A DNA stretch of 19,930 bases from JAMWZF01 sp041628615. Lineage in GTDB: Bacteria; Pseudomonadota; Alphaproteobacteria; Rhodobacterales; Rhodobacteraceae. The position numbers were made by a program, and so were the translations under genes. The first letter of the stretch is position 1. Every line of letters begins with the position of its first letter. Below the pieces are notes generated by a model, which did not search any database, had not been told where the DNA came from, and saw only the letters and a program-made list of their open reading frames with translations. Shown here in pieces: positions 1-7,847 of the stretch. The DNA is taken from the NCBI GenBank assembly GCA_041628615.1, contig JBFKOW010000047.1, forward strand, positions 1-19,930, read 5' to 3'.

Positions 1-1
1 G

Positions 2-1741
2 GCCGGGGCCGGCACCGCCGATGCGTCCGAAGGAGAGATCTTCGTGGACGGCGGCCGGTTGACCGCGCGGGAGCTTGACCTTGGGGCCGAAGGCTTCGGC
101 CGGCTGGTCATCGGGGAATTCGCGCCGGGACTGGTGGAAGTCACCGAGAAGCTGACGCTGGGGGCCAGCAACGGGACGGGGTCGATCGAGATCGGTCCCG
201 AGGGCGACCTGTTCGTCTACTCGACCACGGATGCCAGCGGGTTTCCACAAGGCGGCCTGATCGTCGGCGCCACGGATTCGTTCATCGCGCCGTCCAACGT
301 CGTGCAGAACGGCGGGGGCTCCTTTCTTTGGCGCATGGTGATCGCCGGCGATCCGGACGGCTTTGGCTCCGGAGAGGGTCTTTACACGATCAATGCCGGC
401 ACCGCGGTAATCACGGATGGCGAGATCGGTTACGACGGCGAAGGCGCCTTCATCCAGAACGGCGGCGATGTCACCTTCGGGAGCCTCCTGATGGGCAATG
501 TTGGGTCGCAGATCGGGTCGTTCGGCACGGCCCGGGGCAAGGGCACCTACGATCTCAACGCCGGCACGCTCGAGATCACGAACGGCGCGCGGATCGGCGG
601 CTTCGGGCAGGCGACGTTCACGCAGACCGGCGGCGTTAACGAGGTCGCTCTCAATCCGTCGGGCGGGTCCGGCGCCCTGATCATCGGGGCAAATGAGGCC
701 CCCCGGAACGGCCCGGTGCCCGGACCGAACGACCGCTTCGGCCGTTACGACATGGACGGCGGCGCCCTCGTGACCGGCGGCGACGTGATCCTGGGCGCCG
801 GCGCGATCAACCCGCGCCTCGCCGCGGGCGGGCTCGGGTTCTTCGACCAGTCGGCCGGGACCGTCGACATCGGCGGCGACCTGATCATCGGCCAACGGCC
901 GCCCGAGATCGTCATCCCGTCCGTCTTCCGCAATGCCGGGGGCGAGGGCGTCTACACCAAGACCGGCGGCGACCTTCTGGTGCGTGGCGACATGGTGCTG
1001 GGGGAGTTCGGCGAGCCGGGCATGTTCACGGCACGCGGGGCGTTCGGCCAGACCGGCGGGGCCACCACAGTGCTCGGCAACATCGTCGCCGAAAACAACG
1101 TCGATTTTGCCATCGGTGCGGGAACGACGGTAAACGCCTCCGCCGCCAGCTTCGGCGGCGGGACGCAGGCCGCAGACCTGATCCTCGCCGGGCCGGGCAG
1201 CACGCTCGGCCTCGATGGCAGACTGTTCGTCGGACAGAACGGCCGCGTCGGCGGCATCGGTCTGATTCGGGGCAGCGTGCAGGTCGCCAACCTCGGCATC
1301 CTGGGTCCCGGCCTGTCCCCCGGAACCCTGTCCATCGACGGCGACCTGACGCTGGAAGCGGGCAGCATCCTCGACCTCGAATTCGCCGGCACCGGCTTCG
1401 GCCAGTTCGACCGTCTGGTGGTCAGCGGCAACCTCTTTGCCACCGGCCCGATCTCGATGCGGGTGTCGCTTCTGGACGGCTTCCTGCCGACCGCGACGGA
1501 CATCTTCGACATCCTCGATGTCGGCGGCCTGATCGACTTCGGCGGCTTCGACCCGCTGGTCGAGATCGTCGGCGGCCCCGCGGGCCTGTCGTCGTTCTTC
1601 GACGTCACCGCGGGTGACGGCACGATCGGGTTCCGCGACACCGGCACCCCGCTCGACCCGGTGCCCCTGCCCGCGGGCATCTGGCTTCTGCTCGCCGGGC
1701 TGGGCGGGCTGGCGCTGGCCGGCCGCCGGCAGGCAGCCTGA
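2..1741 (+). CDS. VPLPA-CTERM secreted beta-helix repeat protein, 5' end outside window
   Basis: The reading frame is open from base 2, upstream of the first GTG at 44, and already codes for the same Gly-rich material. The true start is therefore left of the window. The visible ~579 residues carry at least four degenerate repeats of about 40-60 residues with the pattern Y-x(3)-GG/AG-x-L, then IG-x-x-G, then F-x-Q-x-GG. These are typical of beta-helical, autotransporter-like passenger proteins. They are followed by a G-LGPGLSPGTL segment and a beta-rich region. The tail is VPLPAGIW, a hydrophobic stretch and GRR, which is a VPLPA-CTERM sorting signal. In that family the tail is expected to be processed by an exosortase (XrtD type) after Sec export. 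No exosortase gene is visible here. A surface or exopolysaccharide-associated role is inferred; the specific function is unknown. Stop TGA is at 1739-1741. Confidence 0.85.
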   Translation, partial: AGAGTADASEGEIFVDGGRLTARELDLGAEGFGRLVIGEFAPGLVEVTEKLTLGASNGTGSIEIGPEGDLFVYSTTDASGFPQGGLIVGATDSFIAPSNVVQNGGGSFLWRMVIAGDPDGFGSGEGLYTINAGTAVITDGEIGYDGEGAFIQNGGDVTFGSLLMGNVGSQIGSFGTARGKGTYDLNAGTLEITNGARIGGFGQATFTQTGGVNEVALNPSGGSGALIIGANEAPRNGPVPGPNDRFGRYDMDGGALVTGGDVILGAGAINPRLAAGGLGFFDQSAGTVDIGGDLIIGQRPPEIVIPSVFRNAGGEGVYTKTGGDLLVRGDMVLGEFGEPGMFTARGAFGQTGGATTVLGNIVAENNVDFAIGAGTTVNASAASFGGGTQAADLILAGPGSTLGLDGRLFVGQNGRVGGIGLIRGSVQVANLGILGPGLSPGTLSIDGDLTLEAGSILDLEFAGTGFGQFDRLVVSGNLFATGPISMRVSLLDGFLPTATDIFDILDVGGLIDFGGFDPLVEIVGGPAGLSSFFDVTAGDGTIGFRDTGTPLDPVPLPAGIWLLLAGLGGLALAGRRQAA

Positions 1742-1768
1742 CGGCAGCGCCGGCGCGATCCGCGGGGG

Positions 1769-1804
1769 CGGCAGGGTAGGGTGGGTCTCGACCCACCCCT
1801 GCCG
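1769..1804. terminator. Stem-loop after the VPLPA-CTERM gene, possible terminator
   Basis: An 8-bp perfect inverted repeat, GGGTGGGT (1779-1786) and ACCCACCC (1791-1798), surrounds a CTCG loop. It is extended across a small internal bulge by CGGCAG (1769-1774) and CTGCCG (1799-1804). It lies 28 nt after the stop of the VPLPA gene and just beyond the end of the convergent DUF2461 remnant, so it could stop transcription from both sides. There is no T-tract, so it could equally be a dispersed repeat element. Confidence 0.5.
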
Positions 1805-1814
1805 CGGCGGCCGG

Positions 1815-2363
1815 GCGCCTCGGCAATCCCGGTCAGCACGTCCGCCACCGGCCAGACATCGGTGAAGGCGGCGCCCGGTGCCGCGCCGATATCCGCGCCC
1901 TGCGGCAGGTCGCCGGACACCGTCATCCCCATGGGTCCGAGCAGGTCGGCGCGGGGGTGGTCCGGCGGGGAGTGCGGCGGCACCGGCTTGAGAGCCGGGG
2001 ACCTGTCCGTCAGGCCGTAGCCCCGCGAGGATACCGGCGATCCGGTCGCCGACGCCGCCCACCATCCGCCGCCAGTCGCCCAGCACCGCCCGGCCGGACG
2101 CCGGCAGCCCGGTTCCGACGGTGACGTGATCGAGGCCGATCCCGAAGCACGGCGCCGCGTCCTGCCGGCCGCCCGCCGCCACCGTCCGCATCATGTGCAG
2201 GCGGGTGTTCCAGGGCGTCTTGTCCTTCGAGAACCGGACATCGCGCCGGATCGCCCAGGTGGCTGTCATGGATGTGCCTGTGGGACCGGAACCAGTCGCG
2301 GCTGTTGTTGCGGTCCGGGTCGGACAGGAGGGCGCACACCGCGGGAGCGGACAGGCCCGCCAT
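1815..2363 (-). pseudogene. DUF2461 family protein, frameshifted and internally deleted
   Basis: Three pieces in different minus-strand frames together read as a DUF2461 (TIGR02453-like) protein. From ATG 2363 the N-terminal piece contains NNSRDWFRSHR, the family's NNxRxWF signature. Near 2245 the frame changes and continues as RDVRFSKDKTPWNTRLHMM, the family's RDxRFSKDK core. Near 2015-2025 the frame changes again and gives LKPVPPHSPPDHPRADLLGP, the typical C-terminal LKxxPxxxxxDHPRxxLL block. About 35 residues normally found between NNxRxWF and RDxRFSKDK are missing at the first junction. Two frame changes and a deletion make a functional product unlikely. Functional DUF2461 proteins are about 210-230 residues and of unknown role. 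The left limit is approximate. Confidence 0.75.
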
Positions 2364-2583
2364 CACCGGCGCCCCGACCGGCGGGCGGGCTGGGCGGCGG
2401 CGGCGGTGCGGCGGCGGCCGGGCATTGCGGGACTCCGTCGAACGGTCCGGGCCGGCCTGGCCGGGGGCGGCCCCGCCTGTCACCGGAGTAGCGGCAGGAG
2501 CGGGCCGCGCAGGTGGAGGGAAGGGCGCCGCTCGCCGCAGCCGGGGACTGGCGCGGCGCTCCGGCGGGGCGTAAGGGCGGGGC
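2364..2583. other. Intergenic region, extremely GC-rich
   Basis: These 220 bases separate the divergent DUF2461 remnant from the MATE gene. I see no coding sequence with family similarity, no clear -35/-10 pair and no tandem repeat. The composition is low-complexity G/C with several GGCGG/CCGCC runs. The MATE promoter must lie here or within the remnant. Confidence 0.4.
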
Positions 2584-3954
2584 ATGACCTCCGGTTTCCG
2601 CACCGAGGCCCGGGCGCTGCTGGTCCTGGGCCTGCCGCTCATCGGCTCCAACATCGCGCAGAACGCGATGCAGATGACCGACGCCCTGATGCTGGGCTGG
2701 TACGACGTGGAGGCGCTGGCGGCGGTCACGCTGGCGGGCAGCTTCTATTTCATCGTCTTCATACTCGGATCGGGCTTCGGCTGGGCGGTCACCCCGCTGG
2801 TGGCCGCCGCGGTCGAGGCCGGCGACACGACCCGCGCCCGCCGGATCACCCGGATGGGGCTCTGGCTCTCGGTGGCCTATGGCGGGATCATGGTGTTGCC
2901 GCTGATCTTCTCCGAGGCGATCTTCCGCGCCATCGGCCAGGCCGAGGTGGTGTCCGAACTGGGCCAGAACTACCTGCGGATCGCCGGCTGGCAGCTTGTG
3001 CCCGGGCTCTGCATCGTCGCCTTGCGGGCCTTCCTGTCGGCGGTCGAGCGGACCCGGATCATCCTCTGGGTCACCCTGCTCAGCGCGGTGCTGAACGTGC
3101 CGCTCAACTGGCTGCTGATCTTCGGCGGCCCCTTCGGCTTGCCGGCGCTGGGCGAACGGGGCGCCGCGATCGCCTCGCTCGTGCTGACCCTGCTCTCGGT
3201 GCTCATCCTGATCGGCTACACCGCCCGCACCGCCGCCGCCTTCGACCTGTTCCGCAGGTTGTGGCGGGTGGACGGGGCGGCGATGGCCCGGGTCGCCGCG
3301 CTCGGCCTGCCGATCGGGCTGACACTGCTGGCCGAGGTCGGGCTCTTCGCCGCCTCGGCGATGATGATGGGCTGGCTCGGTCCGGTGACGCTGGCCGCCC
3401 ACGGCATCGCGCTGCAGCTCGCCTCGCTGGTCTTCATGGTCTATCTCGGGCTCAGCCAGGCGGCGACGGTCCGGGCCGGGCGCGCGCTGGGCCGCCGCGA
3501 CGAGTCCGGGCTGCGCCAGGTCGCCCGCGCGGCCCTGTCCCTTGCCGGGGCCTTCGCGGCCCTGACCGTGACGGTGTTCCTGGTCCTGCCCGAACCGCTG
3601 GTCTCCGCCTTCATCGACCCCGACGAACCGGCGCGCGCCACGATCGTCGAGACCGGCGTGACGCTCTTGGCCATCGCCGCCGTGTTCCAGCTTGTCGATG
3701 CGGGTCAGGTCATCGTGCTGGGCCTGCTGCGCGGGGTGCAGGACACCCGGGTGCCGATGTGGATGGCGGCGGTGAGCTACTGGCTCGTCGGGCTGCCGGT
3801 GGCCTATGTCCTGGGCTTCGGGCTCGACTGGGGCGGGGTCGGCGTCTGGGCCGGGCTGGTCGTCGGGCTGGCCGCCGCCTGTCTCAGCCTCGGGGTCCGG
3901 TTCTTCGGCCGGGCCGCCCGGATCGGCGCGCTGCGCCCGACGGTCGGGGCCTGA
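2584..3954 (+). CDS. MATE family efflux transporter
   Basis: A 456-residue protein with about twelve hydrophobic helices in two halves, the usual length and layout of MATE (NorM/DinF-like) multidrug and toxin extruders. The N-terminus has the family-typical LGLPLIGSNIAQNAMQMTDALMLG, and the C-terminal half repeats the pattern around residues 235-270. MATE proteins sit in the inner membrane and export cationic or other organic compounds in exchange for Na+ or H+. The substrate cannot be told from sequence. The ATG at 2584 follows a purine-rich GTAAGGGCGGGG stretch serving as ribosome-binding site. The gene stands alone: a degraded gene lies upstream on the other strand and a convergent gene ends 6 nt past its stop. 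I saw no frameshift. Confidence 0.93.
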   Translation: MTSGFRTEARALLVLGLPLIGSNIAQNAMQMTDALMLGWYDVEALAAVTLAGSFYFIVFILGSGFGWAVTPLVAAAVEAGDTTRARRITRMGLWLSVAYGGIMVLPLIFSEAIFRAIGQAEVVSELGQNYLRIAGWQLVPGLCIVALRAFLSAVERTRIILWVTLLSAVLNVPLNWLLIFGGPFGLPALGERGAAIASLVLTLLSVLILIGYTARTAAAFDLFRRLWRVDGAAMARVAALGLPIGLTLLAEVGLFAASAMMMGWLGPVTLAAHGIALQLASLVFMVYLGLSQAATVRAGRALGRRDESGLRQVARAALSLAGAFAALTVTVFLVLPEPLVSAFIDPDEPARATIVETGVTLLAIAAVFQLVDAGQVIVLGLLRGVQDTRVPMWMAAVSYWLVGLPVAYVLGFGLDWGGVGVWAGLVVGLAAACLSLGVRFFGRAARIGALRPTVGA

Positions 3955-3960
3955 CCCCGG

Positions 3961-4374
3961 TCAGCGCCCGTCGCGGTCCCGCATCAGCCGGTCGGACTTC
4001 TTGCGCACCAGCACCGAGCGCAGGTCGTGCATCGCCAGCAGCAGCGCGTCGGTCACGTCCTCGAGCTGCTCGTCGGTGGCGGTCGACTGCGCCCACTGGG
4101 TCGTCAGGTTGAGGTAATCCACCGCGCGGTGGATGTCGTCGATGTCGCGCCGGGCCAGAACCGCCTGCCGGGCGGCCATCCAGCGCTCGATCTCGGCCAT
4201 GTCCTCGGGAGTCAGGGTGCGGTCGCCGTGGGGCTTGATCTCGCCCTTCTTGACGTTGACCACGGCGATCTGGTCCATCTCGATCCGCCGCTGCCGGTTC
4301 TCGGTGTCCACGCGGAACACGGCCGCGCCGTTCTCGCGCACCCGGAAATAGTAGTCGGGCAGCTCTGCTCCCAT
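3961..4374 (-). CDS. Conserved hypothetical protein (137 aa)
   Basis: A small soluble protein with no signal peptide or membrane segment. The start is set at MGAELPDYYFRV because a GAGAGGCGAGG ribosome-binding site precedes it and the 33 in-frame codons upstream are Pro/Arg-rich and look non-coding. The N-terminal half (residues 7-45) looks like a short beta-sheet module, FRVRENGAAVFRVD followed by IEMDQIAVVNVKKGEI. The C-terminal half is helical and charged. I recognise the type as a hypothetical protein found in Rhodobacterales but cannot assign a function. Third-position G/C bias and the compact 6-nt tail-to-tail spacing with the MATE gene support that it is real. Confidence 0.75.
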   Translation of the reverse strand: MGAELPDYYFRVRENGAAVFRVDTENRQRRIEMDQIAVVNVKKGEIKPHGDRTLTPEDMAEIERWMAARQAVLARRDIDDIHRAVDYLNLTTQWAQSTATDEQLEDVTDALLLAMHDLRSVLVRKKSDRLMRDRDGR

Positions 4375-4492
4375 GCGCCTCGCCTCTCGGTTCGGACGGA
4401 CGATAGCAGCCGGTCCCGGACCGGAAAAGGGCGGCCGGGCGGCAATCGGGCGGCTGTCGATCCCGGCCCACACCGCCGGCCCGGGCCGGGGC

Positions 4493-5698
4493 TCAGCCGG
4501 CCAGCGCCGCGCAGAAGCGCGCGATCCGGTCGCAGGCCTCCTGCAGCACCGCGTCGGCGGTGGCGTAGCTGATCCGGAAATGCGGCGCGAGGCCGAAGGC
4601 GGTGCCCGGCACCACCGCCACCCCGGCCTCCACCAGCAGCGCCTCGGCGAAGGCGAGGTCGCTGTCGATCCGGGTCCCGGCGGCCGACGTCCTACCGATC
4701 AGACCCGCGATCGACGGGAAGACGTAGAACGCCCCGTCCGGCACCGGGCAGGCCACCCCGTCGATCCGGTTCAACCGTTCGACCACGAGGTCCCGCCGCC
4801 GCCGGAAGGCCGCGTTGTTCGCGGCGATGAAGTCGTGCGGGCCGTCCAGCGCCGCCACCGCCGCCCACTGGCTGATCGACGAGGGACAGGAGGTGGACTG
4901 CGACTGCAGCTTGCGCATCGCGGCGATCAGCGGCGCCGGCCCGGCGGCGAAGCCGATCCGCCAGCCGGTCATGCAATAGGCCTTGGACACGCCGTTCACG
5001 GTCAGGGTTTGCCCGGCCAGACCCGGCTCGACCTGCGCCGGGGTGCAGAAGGTGAAGCCGTCATAGGCGATGTGCTCGTACATGTCGTCGGCAAGGACAT
5101 GGACATGGGGGTGGCGCATCAGGACCTCGGTGAGACCCGCCATCGCCTCGGGGCCGTAGCCTGCCCCGGTCGGGTTCGACGGCGAGTTCAGGATCACCCA
5201 CTTGGTGCGCTGGGTGATCGCGGCCTCCAGCGCCGCCGGGGTCAGCCGGAAGCCGGTCTCGACCCCGGCCGCCACGATCACCGGGGTGCCGCCGGCCAGC
5301 CGCACCATGTCCGGGTAACTGACCCAGTAGGGCGCCGGCACGATGACCTCGTCGCCGGGGTTCAGCGTCGCCATCAGCGCGTTGTAGATCACCTGCTTGC
5401 CGCCGCCGCTGACCGACACTTCCTCGGGCCGGACGGTCAGGCCGTTGTCGCGGGCGAACTTGCGGCAGATCGCCTGCTTCAGCTCCGCGATCCCGTCCAC
5501 CGCGGTGTAGCGGGTCCGTCCGTCCCGGATGGCGGCGATCCCGGCCTCGGCGATGTGGGCCGGCGTGTCGAAGTCGGGCTCCCCGGCGCCGAGCCCGATC
5601 ACGTCCTCGCCCGCGGCCTTCATCGCGGCGGCGCGGTTCGAGATCGTGACCGTCGCGGACGGTTTCACCCTGTCGAGGGTCGCTGACAGAAACGTCAT
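4493..5698 (-). CDS. aatA: Aspartate aminotransferase (class I/II, PLP-dependent)
   Basis: A 401-residue fold-type I aminotransferase that interconverts aspartate + 2-oxoglutarate and oxaloacetate + glutamate in the cytoplasm. Some relatives also act on prephenate or other amino acids. Visible features are GLGAGEPDFDTP (36-46), the substrate loop RTRYTAVDGI (61-70), PAPYWVSYPD (121-130), NSPSNPTG (171-178) with cofactor-contacting Asn175, DDMYEH (204-209) with the Asp/Tyr that hold PLP, and the Schiff-base Lys239 in SKAYCMTGWR. FRISYA near the C-terminus supplies the carboxylate-binding Arg. The start MTFLSATLDRV has a GGGAG ribosome-binding site; the 29 codons upstream are poor family matches. 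It is divergent from the XRE-sdhE pair across 75 nt. Substrate range is inferred from family. Confidence 0.92.
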   Translation of the reverse strand: MTFLSATLDRVKPSATVTISNRAAAMKAAGEDVIGLGAGEPDFDTPAHIAEAGIAAIRDGRTRYTAVDGIAELKQAICRKFARDNGLTVRPEEVSVSGGGKQVIYNALMATLNPGDEVIVPAPYWVSYPDMVRLAGGTPVIVAAGVETGFRLTPAALEAAITQRTKWVILNSPSNPTGAGYGPEAMAGLTEVLMRHPHVHVLADDMYEHIAYDGFTFCTPAQVEPGLAGQTLTVNGVSKAYCMTGWRIGFAAGPAPLIAAMRKLQSQSTSCPSSISQWAAVAALDGPHDFIAANNAAFRRRRDLVVERLNRIDGVACPVPDGAFYVFPSIAGLIGRTSAAGTRIDSDLAFAEALLVEAGVAVVPGTAFGLAPHFRISYATADAVLQEACDRIARFCAALAG

Positions 5699-5773
5699 GG
5701 GGGGCTCCCGGTGGCAGAATCCTCGGGACCGTGCGATGACGGTCGCCGCCGTGACGTTGATGACGAGGATGGG

Positions 5774-6166
5774 ATGAACGCGCAAGAGAGCTGGTACTCG
5801 GACGAATCCGCGACCTTCGGCGACAGGCTCGCCGCGGCGCGCGAGGCGGCGGGCATGTCGCAGAAGCAGCTTGCCCGCCGTGTCGGGGTCAAGCAGGCGA
5901 CCGTGAGGAACTGGGAGGAGGACCTCGCCGAACCCCGGGCGAACCGGCTGACCATGCTGTGCGGCCTGCTGGGGGTCAGCCTGTCATGGCTGCTGACCGG
6001 CGAGGGCGAAGGGGTCGATCCGCCGGGCGAGCCGGAAGACCTCGCCGACGATCTGCCCGCCATCCTGGCCGAGATGCGCGCCGTGCGCGTCGAGGCCCGG
6101 CGGCTTTCGGAACGGCTCGGCCTGATCGAGAAGCGGCTGAAGGCGTTCGGCGGGGCCGACACATGA
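5774..6166 (+). CDS. XRE-family helix-turn-helix regulator with C-terminal coiled coil
   Basis: A 130-residue protein. Residues 15-74 form a Cro/C1-type HTH (FGDRLAAAREAAGMSQKQLA, then VGVKQATVRNWEEDLAEPRA, LGVSLSWLLTGEGEG). Residues 94-124 are charged and heptad-like, predicted to be a short coiled coil for dimerisation. The start ATG 5774 has a GAGGATGGG ribosome-binding site. An ATG at 5711 in the same frame would add 21 Asp/Arg-rich residues inside the divergent promoter region and is less likely. Its stop overlaps the start of sdhE by ATGA, so the two are probably translated together. This arrangement of a WYS-D-x-x-TF HTH protein followed by sdhE looks familiar from Rhodobacterales. The regulator's targets are unknown. 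Confidence 0.88.
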   Translation: MNAQESWYSDESATFGDRLAAAREAAGMSQKQLARRVGVKQATVRNWEEDLAEPRANRLTMLCGLLGVSLSWLLTGEGEGVDPPGEPEDLADDLPAILAEMRAVRVEARRLSERLGLIEKRLKAFGGADT

Positions 6167-6471
6167 CCGGCGCGACCGCCGCGGGCGAGGCCCCGGACAC
6201 CCGTCTCAAGCGGCTCTACATGCGGTCGATCCGGCGCGGCATCAAGGAGATGGACCTTATCCTGACCGCCTTCGCGGACGCGGAGCTTCCGGGGCTCGAC
6301 CCCGAGATGCTCGATCTCTACGAGCGGTTCCTGTCCGAGAACGATCAGGATCTCTATCCTTGGGTGACCGGGCAGGCCGGTGCGCCGCCGCAATATGGCG
6401 CGCTGATCGACAGGATTCGCGTTTCGCTTCAGAGGGTTGGCGGGGTCAGGGCGGGTCGGTTGTCATCCTGA
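6163..6471 (+). CDS. sdhE: Succinate dehydrogenase assembly factor 2 (SdhE)
   Basis: A 102-residue member of the SdhE/Sdh5 (DUF339) family, which helps attach FAD covalently to the SdhA flavoprotein subunit of complex II. The hallmark RGxxE motif is present as RGIKE at residues 25-29, preceded by the typical RLKRLYMRS helix and followed by DLYERFLSENDQDLYPWVTG, the classic second half of the small five-helix fold. The ATG overlaps the stop of the upstream XRE gene by four bases, so translational coupling is expected. The protein is a little longer than E. coli SdhE (88 aa) because of N- and C-terminal tails. No sdh structural genes are in the window. Confidence 0.92.
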   Translation: MTGATAAGEAPDTRLKRLYMRSIRRGIKEMDLILTAFADAELPGLDPEMLDLYERFLSENDQDLYPWVTGQAGAPPQYGALIDRIRVSLQRVGGVRAGRLSS

Positions 6472-6476
6472 CCGCG

Positions 6477-6492
6477 CGGCGGCCGGCCGCCG
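6477..6492. terminator. 16-bp GC palindrome after sdhE, possible terminator
   Basis: CGGCGGCCGGCCGCCG is a perfect palindrome starting 6 nt after the sdhE stop. It can form a 6-bp all-GC stem with a CCGG loop. No T-tract follows, so a role as terminator or 3'-end stabiliser is only inferred. Confidence 0.35.
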
Positions 6493-6564
6493 GGCACCAC
6501 TTAACGGTTTCTTCGGGAATTTGCTCCAAAGAAGGTGGAACAGTCACCGACGAGGGGTAGAGCG

Positions 6565-7074
6565 ATGAGCCTCCATTCGCCCATCGACAGCGCGACACGC
6601 CGGAAGGGCGACACCGGATACATCCAGTCGTACCTGGAGGTTCTGACCCTCGTGGAACGGCTGCACCGGCTTCTTCTCGACGTCATCAAGGACGAGTTCG
6701 AACGCCTAGGCGTGCTCGAGATCAACGCCGTCCAGGCGCTGCTGCTGTTCAACGTGGGCGACAACGAGGTGACCGCCGGCGAACTCAAGACCCGCGGCTA
6801 CTACCAGGGGTCCAACGTCAGCTACAATCTCAAGAAGCTCGTCGACCTGGGCTACATGCACCACCAGCGCTGCGAGATCGACCGCCGGTCGGTCCGGGTC
6901 CGGCTGACCGCGAAGGGCTGTGAGGTCCGCGACATCGTCGCCCGCCTGTTCGAGGGCCATGCCGAGGGGCTGCAGGGGCGCGACGTCCTCAGCCTGGCGG
7001 GCATCACCGAGATCACCCACGCCCTGCGCCGGGTGGAGCGCTACTGGAGCGACCAGATCCGCTACATCTACTGA
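6565..7074 (+). CDS. MarR-type winged-helix regulator, LdtR-like
   Basis: A 169-residue MarR-superfamily DNA-binding protein. Helices at 20-60 (YIQSYLEVLTLVERLHRLLLD, then EFERLGVLEINAVQALLLF) form the dimer face. The winged helix spans about 67-117, with recognition-helix sequence RGYYQGSNVSYNLKKLVDLGY and wing DRRSVRVRLT. The GYYxGSNVSYNLKKL block resembles alphaproteobacterial LdtR regulators, described in Liberibacter as controlling an L,D-transpeptidase and stress tolerance; I infer a similar cell-envelope role with moderate confidence. The start ATG 6565 has a GAGGGG ribosome-binding site; an in-frame ATG at 6535 lacks one. The upstream region (about 6500-6540) is locally AT-rich and is the likely promoter. 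The 3' end overlaps the convergent DUF1194 gene by 7 nt. Confidence 0.85.
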   Translation: MSLHSPIDSATRRKGDTGYIQSYLEVLTLVERLHRLLLDVIKDEFERLGVLEINAVQALLLFNVGDNEVTAGELKTRGYYQGSNVSYNLKKLVDLGYMHHQRCEIDRRSVRVRLTAKGCEVRDIVARLFEGHAEGLQGRDVLSLAGITEITHALRRVERYWSDQIRYIY

Positions 7075-7847
7075 TCGCCGGGCGGATCCCCCGGTCTGAA
7101 GGCCGCTGGTCGAACCGCCGGCCGGGCCGCAGGACCTGGCGCGGCGCCGGGCGGCACGGGACGACCGAGCATCAGAACCGGCACTTCGCGCAGCAGCTTG
7201 CGGGTCATCGCCGCCTCGTAATCCTCGAAGCCGAGCGCGGCTTCCACGAAGGCGTCCGGCCCGCGGATCACCACCGCCTCGTAATAGGCCACGATCTCGG
7301 AGACCTGCATCTGCCGCAGGTCCCCCGCGGCGGGGGCGTCGGCGCCGATCACGAGGCCGTTCACCGTCACGTCCGGGGCCAGCGGCACCGAGTCGGGCCG
7401 CGGGCCGTGATTGGCCCGTCCATCTCCGGAGAGGTCGAGGGTGCGCCGGGGACAGGCGCCCGAAGCGTCGAGCAGCCGGCCGCCGAAGGCCAGCGCCGGG
7501 CCGAGGCCGGTGCGGGTGTCGGTCAGCGCCCTCCGGGTGGCGACCAGCGCCGCCGCCACGGCCTCCAGCGCCGCGCCGCTGTCGATCTCGGTCCAGCCGA
7601 CGAGAAGGCGCTGCGCCCCCGCTCCGGACCACTCGAACACCGCGATCCGAACCGGCGGCAGACCCGGATCGACCAGCGCCGCCCGCACCTCGGGCGACAC
7701 CAGCGCTGCTGCCAGCCCCTCGAGCTGAAGCCGGTATTCGCGGGCATCCACGGACCCGGACACGTCGAGCCCGAGGGCCAGCGCCTGCCGGCATTCCGCC
7801 GCCGCCGGTCCCGCCAGCAGCGCGAGAACCGCGACCAGCCGGATCAT
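7068..7847 (-). CDS. DUF1194 secreted von Willebrand A-like protein (copy 1)
   Basis: A 259-residue protein with a Sec signal peptide (residues 1-17, cleaved after AAA). The mature part starts with Cys19 and a vWA-like first strand LGLDVSGSVD, giving the MIDAS-type D28-x-S30-x-S32. The DUF1194 pattern continues with LQLEGLAAAL, VFEWSG, TRTGLG, C132-PRRTLDLSGDG, TVNGLVIG, GPDAFVEAALGFEDYEAAMTRKLLRE. Cys19 and Cys132 could form a disulfide. A Pro/Ala-rich tail (about 230-259) is absent from copy 2. The family is common in Alphaproteobacteria and has no known function; metal-dependent ligand binding in the periplasm is inferred from the MIDAS residues. ATG 7847 overlaps the stop of copy 2 (ATGA), so it is the last gene of a coupled three-gene operon. 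Confidence 0.9.
   Translation of the reverse strand: MIRLVAVLALLAGPAAAECRQALALGLDVSGSVDAREYRLQLEGLAAALVSPEVRAALVDPGLPPVRIAVFEWSGAGAQRLLVGWTEIDSGAALEAVAAALVATRRALTDTRTGLGPALAFGGRLLDASGACPRRTLDLSGDGRANHGPRPDSVPLAPDVTVNGLVIGADAPAAGDLRQMQVSEIVAYYEAVVIRGPDAFVEAALGFEDYEAAMTRKLLREVPVLMLGRPVPPGAAPGPAARPAVRPAAFRPGDPPGDQ

Noticed and set aside
952..1983. A 343-codon minus-strand frame
   Set aside because: Its first part is the C-terminal piece of the DUF2461 remnant; the remainder is antisense to the VPLPA-CTERM gene and Pro/Ser/Arg-rich. It is not one gene.
2193..4112. A 639-codon plus-strand frame over the MATE region
   Set aside because: It is the alternate frame of the MATE gene; its product is Arg/Gly/Ala-rich and lacks membrane segments or motifs, while the MATE frame has a full twelve-helix protein.
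4373..5686. A 437-codon plus-strand frame opposite the aminotransferase
   Set aside because: All PLP-enzyme motifs are on the minus strand; this translation has no recognisable pattern.
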